Shown: positions 4,904 through 5,898 of the stretch, one piece after another
Position numbering within the stretch: the stretch's first letter is position 1
How the letters are laid out: each line of letters starts with the position of its first letter
Source: Microcaldota archaeon
Lineage (GTDB): Archaea > Micrarchaeota > Micrarchaeia > Micrarchaeales > Micrarchaeaceae
Assembly: GCA_021800135.1 (NCBI GenBank)
Contig: JAJYZH010000032.1
Coordinates: 1 to 5,898, forward strand
Length of the DNA stretch: 5,898 nt
Direction of reading: 5' to 3'
Program-made: the position numbers and the translations under genes
Notes under the pieces: model-generated
Databases searched by the model: none
The model's input: only the letters and a program-made list of their open reading frames with translations
Told to the model about the DNA's origin: nothing

Positions 4904-4930
4904 GTTTCCGAAAGCGACTTTTATCCGCAT

Positions 4931-4962
4931 AAAAAAAGTTTATCCTGCTCCCCATATGGGGA
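4931..4962 (-). terminator. Palindrome plus T7 tract after the PLD-like gene
   Basis: TCCCCATATGGGGA (4949-4962) is a perfect 14-bp palindrome able to form a 5-bp GC-rich stem with an ATAT loop. On the minus strand it is followed after 11 nt by seven T (complement of 4931-4937). It lies about 50 nt beyond the PLD-like stop and just before the CBS promoter, the place where a terminator is expected. The palindrome could instead be a protein-binding operator for the CBS unit. Confidence 0.45.
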
Positions 4963-5011
4963 CATCCAACCCTTAACCCTACGGCGTAAATAAACCGCAT
5001 AATCTGCTCGC

Positions 5012-5898
5012 CTACTGGCTGCTCCCTCCGTTTTCCCTCGCTTTGGCCTCGTATTTCGCTGCCCTGTCCCATACCTTCTTGAATCTTGCATACGCCTCGC
5101 CATGGTTTACTCCTACTATGTGCTCGCTCTTCTTGTTTATTATGTTCAGTGGCGGGATCTTGTACGCTATGTTGTCATCCATTATGAGGCGCTCGTGCTG
5201 TATCACTGCATCCTCATCGTTCATAATTCTGATCTCAAGCGTAACCCCCTTATTCGCCAGCTCCTCCCTCAAGTCATAATAGGACCTTTCGAAATCCTTC
5301 CCCAGTCTCTCTCCTTTCGTGAGTATGAGGATCCTGCTGTACCTGCCCTCGTTTCCTCCGAGCAGCCTTGCAAGGTTCTCTACGCCACGCACATCGAAAT
5401 GCTGGTCCAGCACACGCACGTCACCGCCCAGCCTTCTCATTAGTTTGCTTGATATGGCAAGCATGTTCGTATACGGGGTCTCAGGGTTTATCTCTATAGG
5501 ATATGCCCTCTTTACCCTCATCTTCTTTACCGTATAGAAGTAAGGATAGAGGGCAGCGGCAATTCCTGCCAGCGCGCCCACGTATGCCACGTATAGCTCT
5601 GACGCAGTCCCGGAAAAGTGGAAATTGAACTCGGTGGCCACTGTCAGGAATAGGAACGTCACAGAGGACACTCCCAATATTGTGATCTCAATTTTCTTGA
5701 ACTGCCTGCTTATCAGCCATATTATTCCTACAGAGAGCATCAGAACGGCGAAGGGCAGCATGGCGTATACAAAATACATGCCTACCGAAAGCGCACCGGC
5801 TGCGGAAACCAGGTTTATGAACGGCGACGTTGCCGTGGTTATATTATACGCATTTATAGCCTCTATCACCCCGTACGCTTCCCCCAGGAGATAGGTAA
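5012..5898 (-). CDS. Membrane protein with C-terminal phospholipase-D-like domain (5' end uncertain)
   Basis: Reading from GTG at 5869 this is 285 residues, but the frame stays open for nine more codons to the window edge, so the true start may lie outside. The N-terminal 113 residues hold three or four membrane segments (about 17-36, 37-54, 61-80, 91-112). A soluble domain follows at about 130-258: KLMRRLGGDVRVLDQHFD, a strand RILILTKGE at 179-187, a helix YYDLREELANKG, a strand TLEIRIMND at 210-218, then QHERLIMDDNIAYKI. The last element matches the PLD HKD motif HxKx4D with Arg for Lys: H225, R227, D232. One such motif per chain suggests dimerisation to make an active site, as in single-domain PLD nucleases. 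The domain most likely faces the cytoplasm. Lipid hydrolysis, nuclease activity or an inactive binding role cannot be told apart. No ribosome site clearly favours the GTG. Confidence 0.65.
   Translation of the reverse strand, partial: TYLLGEAYGVIEAINAYNITTATSPFINLVSAAGALSVGMYFVYAMLPFAVLMLSVGIIWLISRQFKKIEITILGVSSVTFLFLTVATEFNFHFSGTASELYVAYVGALAGIAAALYPYFYTVKKMRVKRAYPIEINPETPYTNMLAISSKLMRRLGGDVRVLDQHFDVRGVENLARLLGGNEGRYSRILILTKGERLGKDFERSYYDLREELANKGVTLEIRIMNDEDAVIQHERLIMDDNIAYKIPPLNIINKKSEHIVGVNHGEAYARFKKVWDRAAKYEAKARENGGSSQ

Noticed and set aside
4968..4980. Repeated AACCCT units resembling telomere-like sequence
   Set aside because: Only two imperfect copies in a GC-mixed spacer, well within chance.
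4487..4993. Long plus-strand frame opposite the CBS gene
   Set aside because: It is the antisense shadow of a clear two-CBS protein; hydrophobic content follows from the complement of its codons.
1..5898. CRISPR array, insertion sequence or integrase attachment site at the tRNA genes
   Set aside because: No regularly spaced repeats, transposase or integrase frames, or duplicated tRNA 3' ends are visible.

Overview
The window looks like a compact archaeal chromosome segment. Three things point there. A tRNA gene is interrupted in its T-loop by a small intron whose junctions fold into a bulge-helix-bulge. Neither tRNA gene encodes CCA, and TATA-like boxes sit about 26 nt upstream of both tRNAs and of one protein gene. 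The proteins also fit: an archaeal-type arginyl-tRNA synthetase, a DUF460 protein and a sequon-rich surface protein. Introns at non-canonical tRNA positions with short GC-balanced genes suggest a Micrarchaeota/ARMAN-like lineage or another archaeon with a broad-specificity splicing endonuclease; this lineage call is inference.

Left part, plus strand (1-2880): the 3' portion of argS, then a tRNA-Arg(CCU) gene with a 34-nt intron at position 59/60, then a membrane-anchored DsbA/thioredoxin-like surface protein whose CxxC has become APGA, then a stand-alone DUF460 RNase H-fold protein. The last two genes lie 10 nt apart and are probably co-transcribed. argS and tRNA-Arg(CCU) form a functional pair, and AGG, the codon this tRNA reads, is plainly the common Arg codon in the window.

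Middle (2882-3562): a minus-strand bacterial-PH-like plus zinc-ribbon protein converges on DUF460 with one base between the stop codons. It diverges from a plus-strand tRNA-Glu(CUC) gene; one AT-rich box between them could serve both directions.

Right part, minus strand (3666-5898): a probable three-gene unit reads CBS-pair protein, then an unrecognised 52-residue protein too short for routine calling (4181-4339), then a HAD-family phosphatase whose ATG overlaps the small gene's TGA. The CBS gene appears to have a leaderless or nearly leaderless transcript. Upstream of it lies the end of a membrane protein with a C-terminal phospholipase-D-like domain (variant HxRx4D motif), followed by a palindrome and a T7 tract that look like its terminator. 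That gene's reading frame remains open to the window edge.

No mobile element, CRISPR array or long repeat was seen. No gene-free stretch exceeds about 140 bases. The most unusual object is the T-loop intron; the redox-dead DsbA-like protein, the membrane-bound PLD-like protein and the coupled 52-residue gene are the best protein leads.
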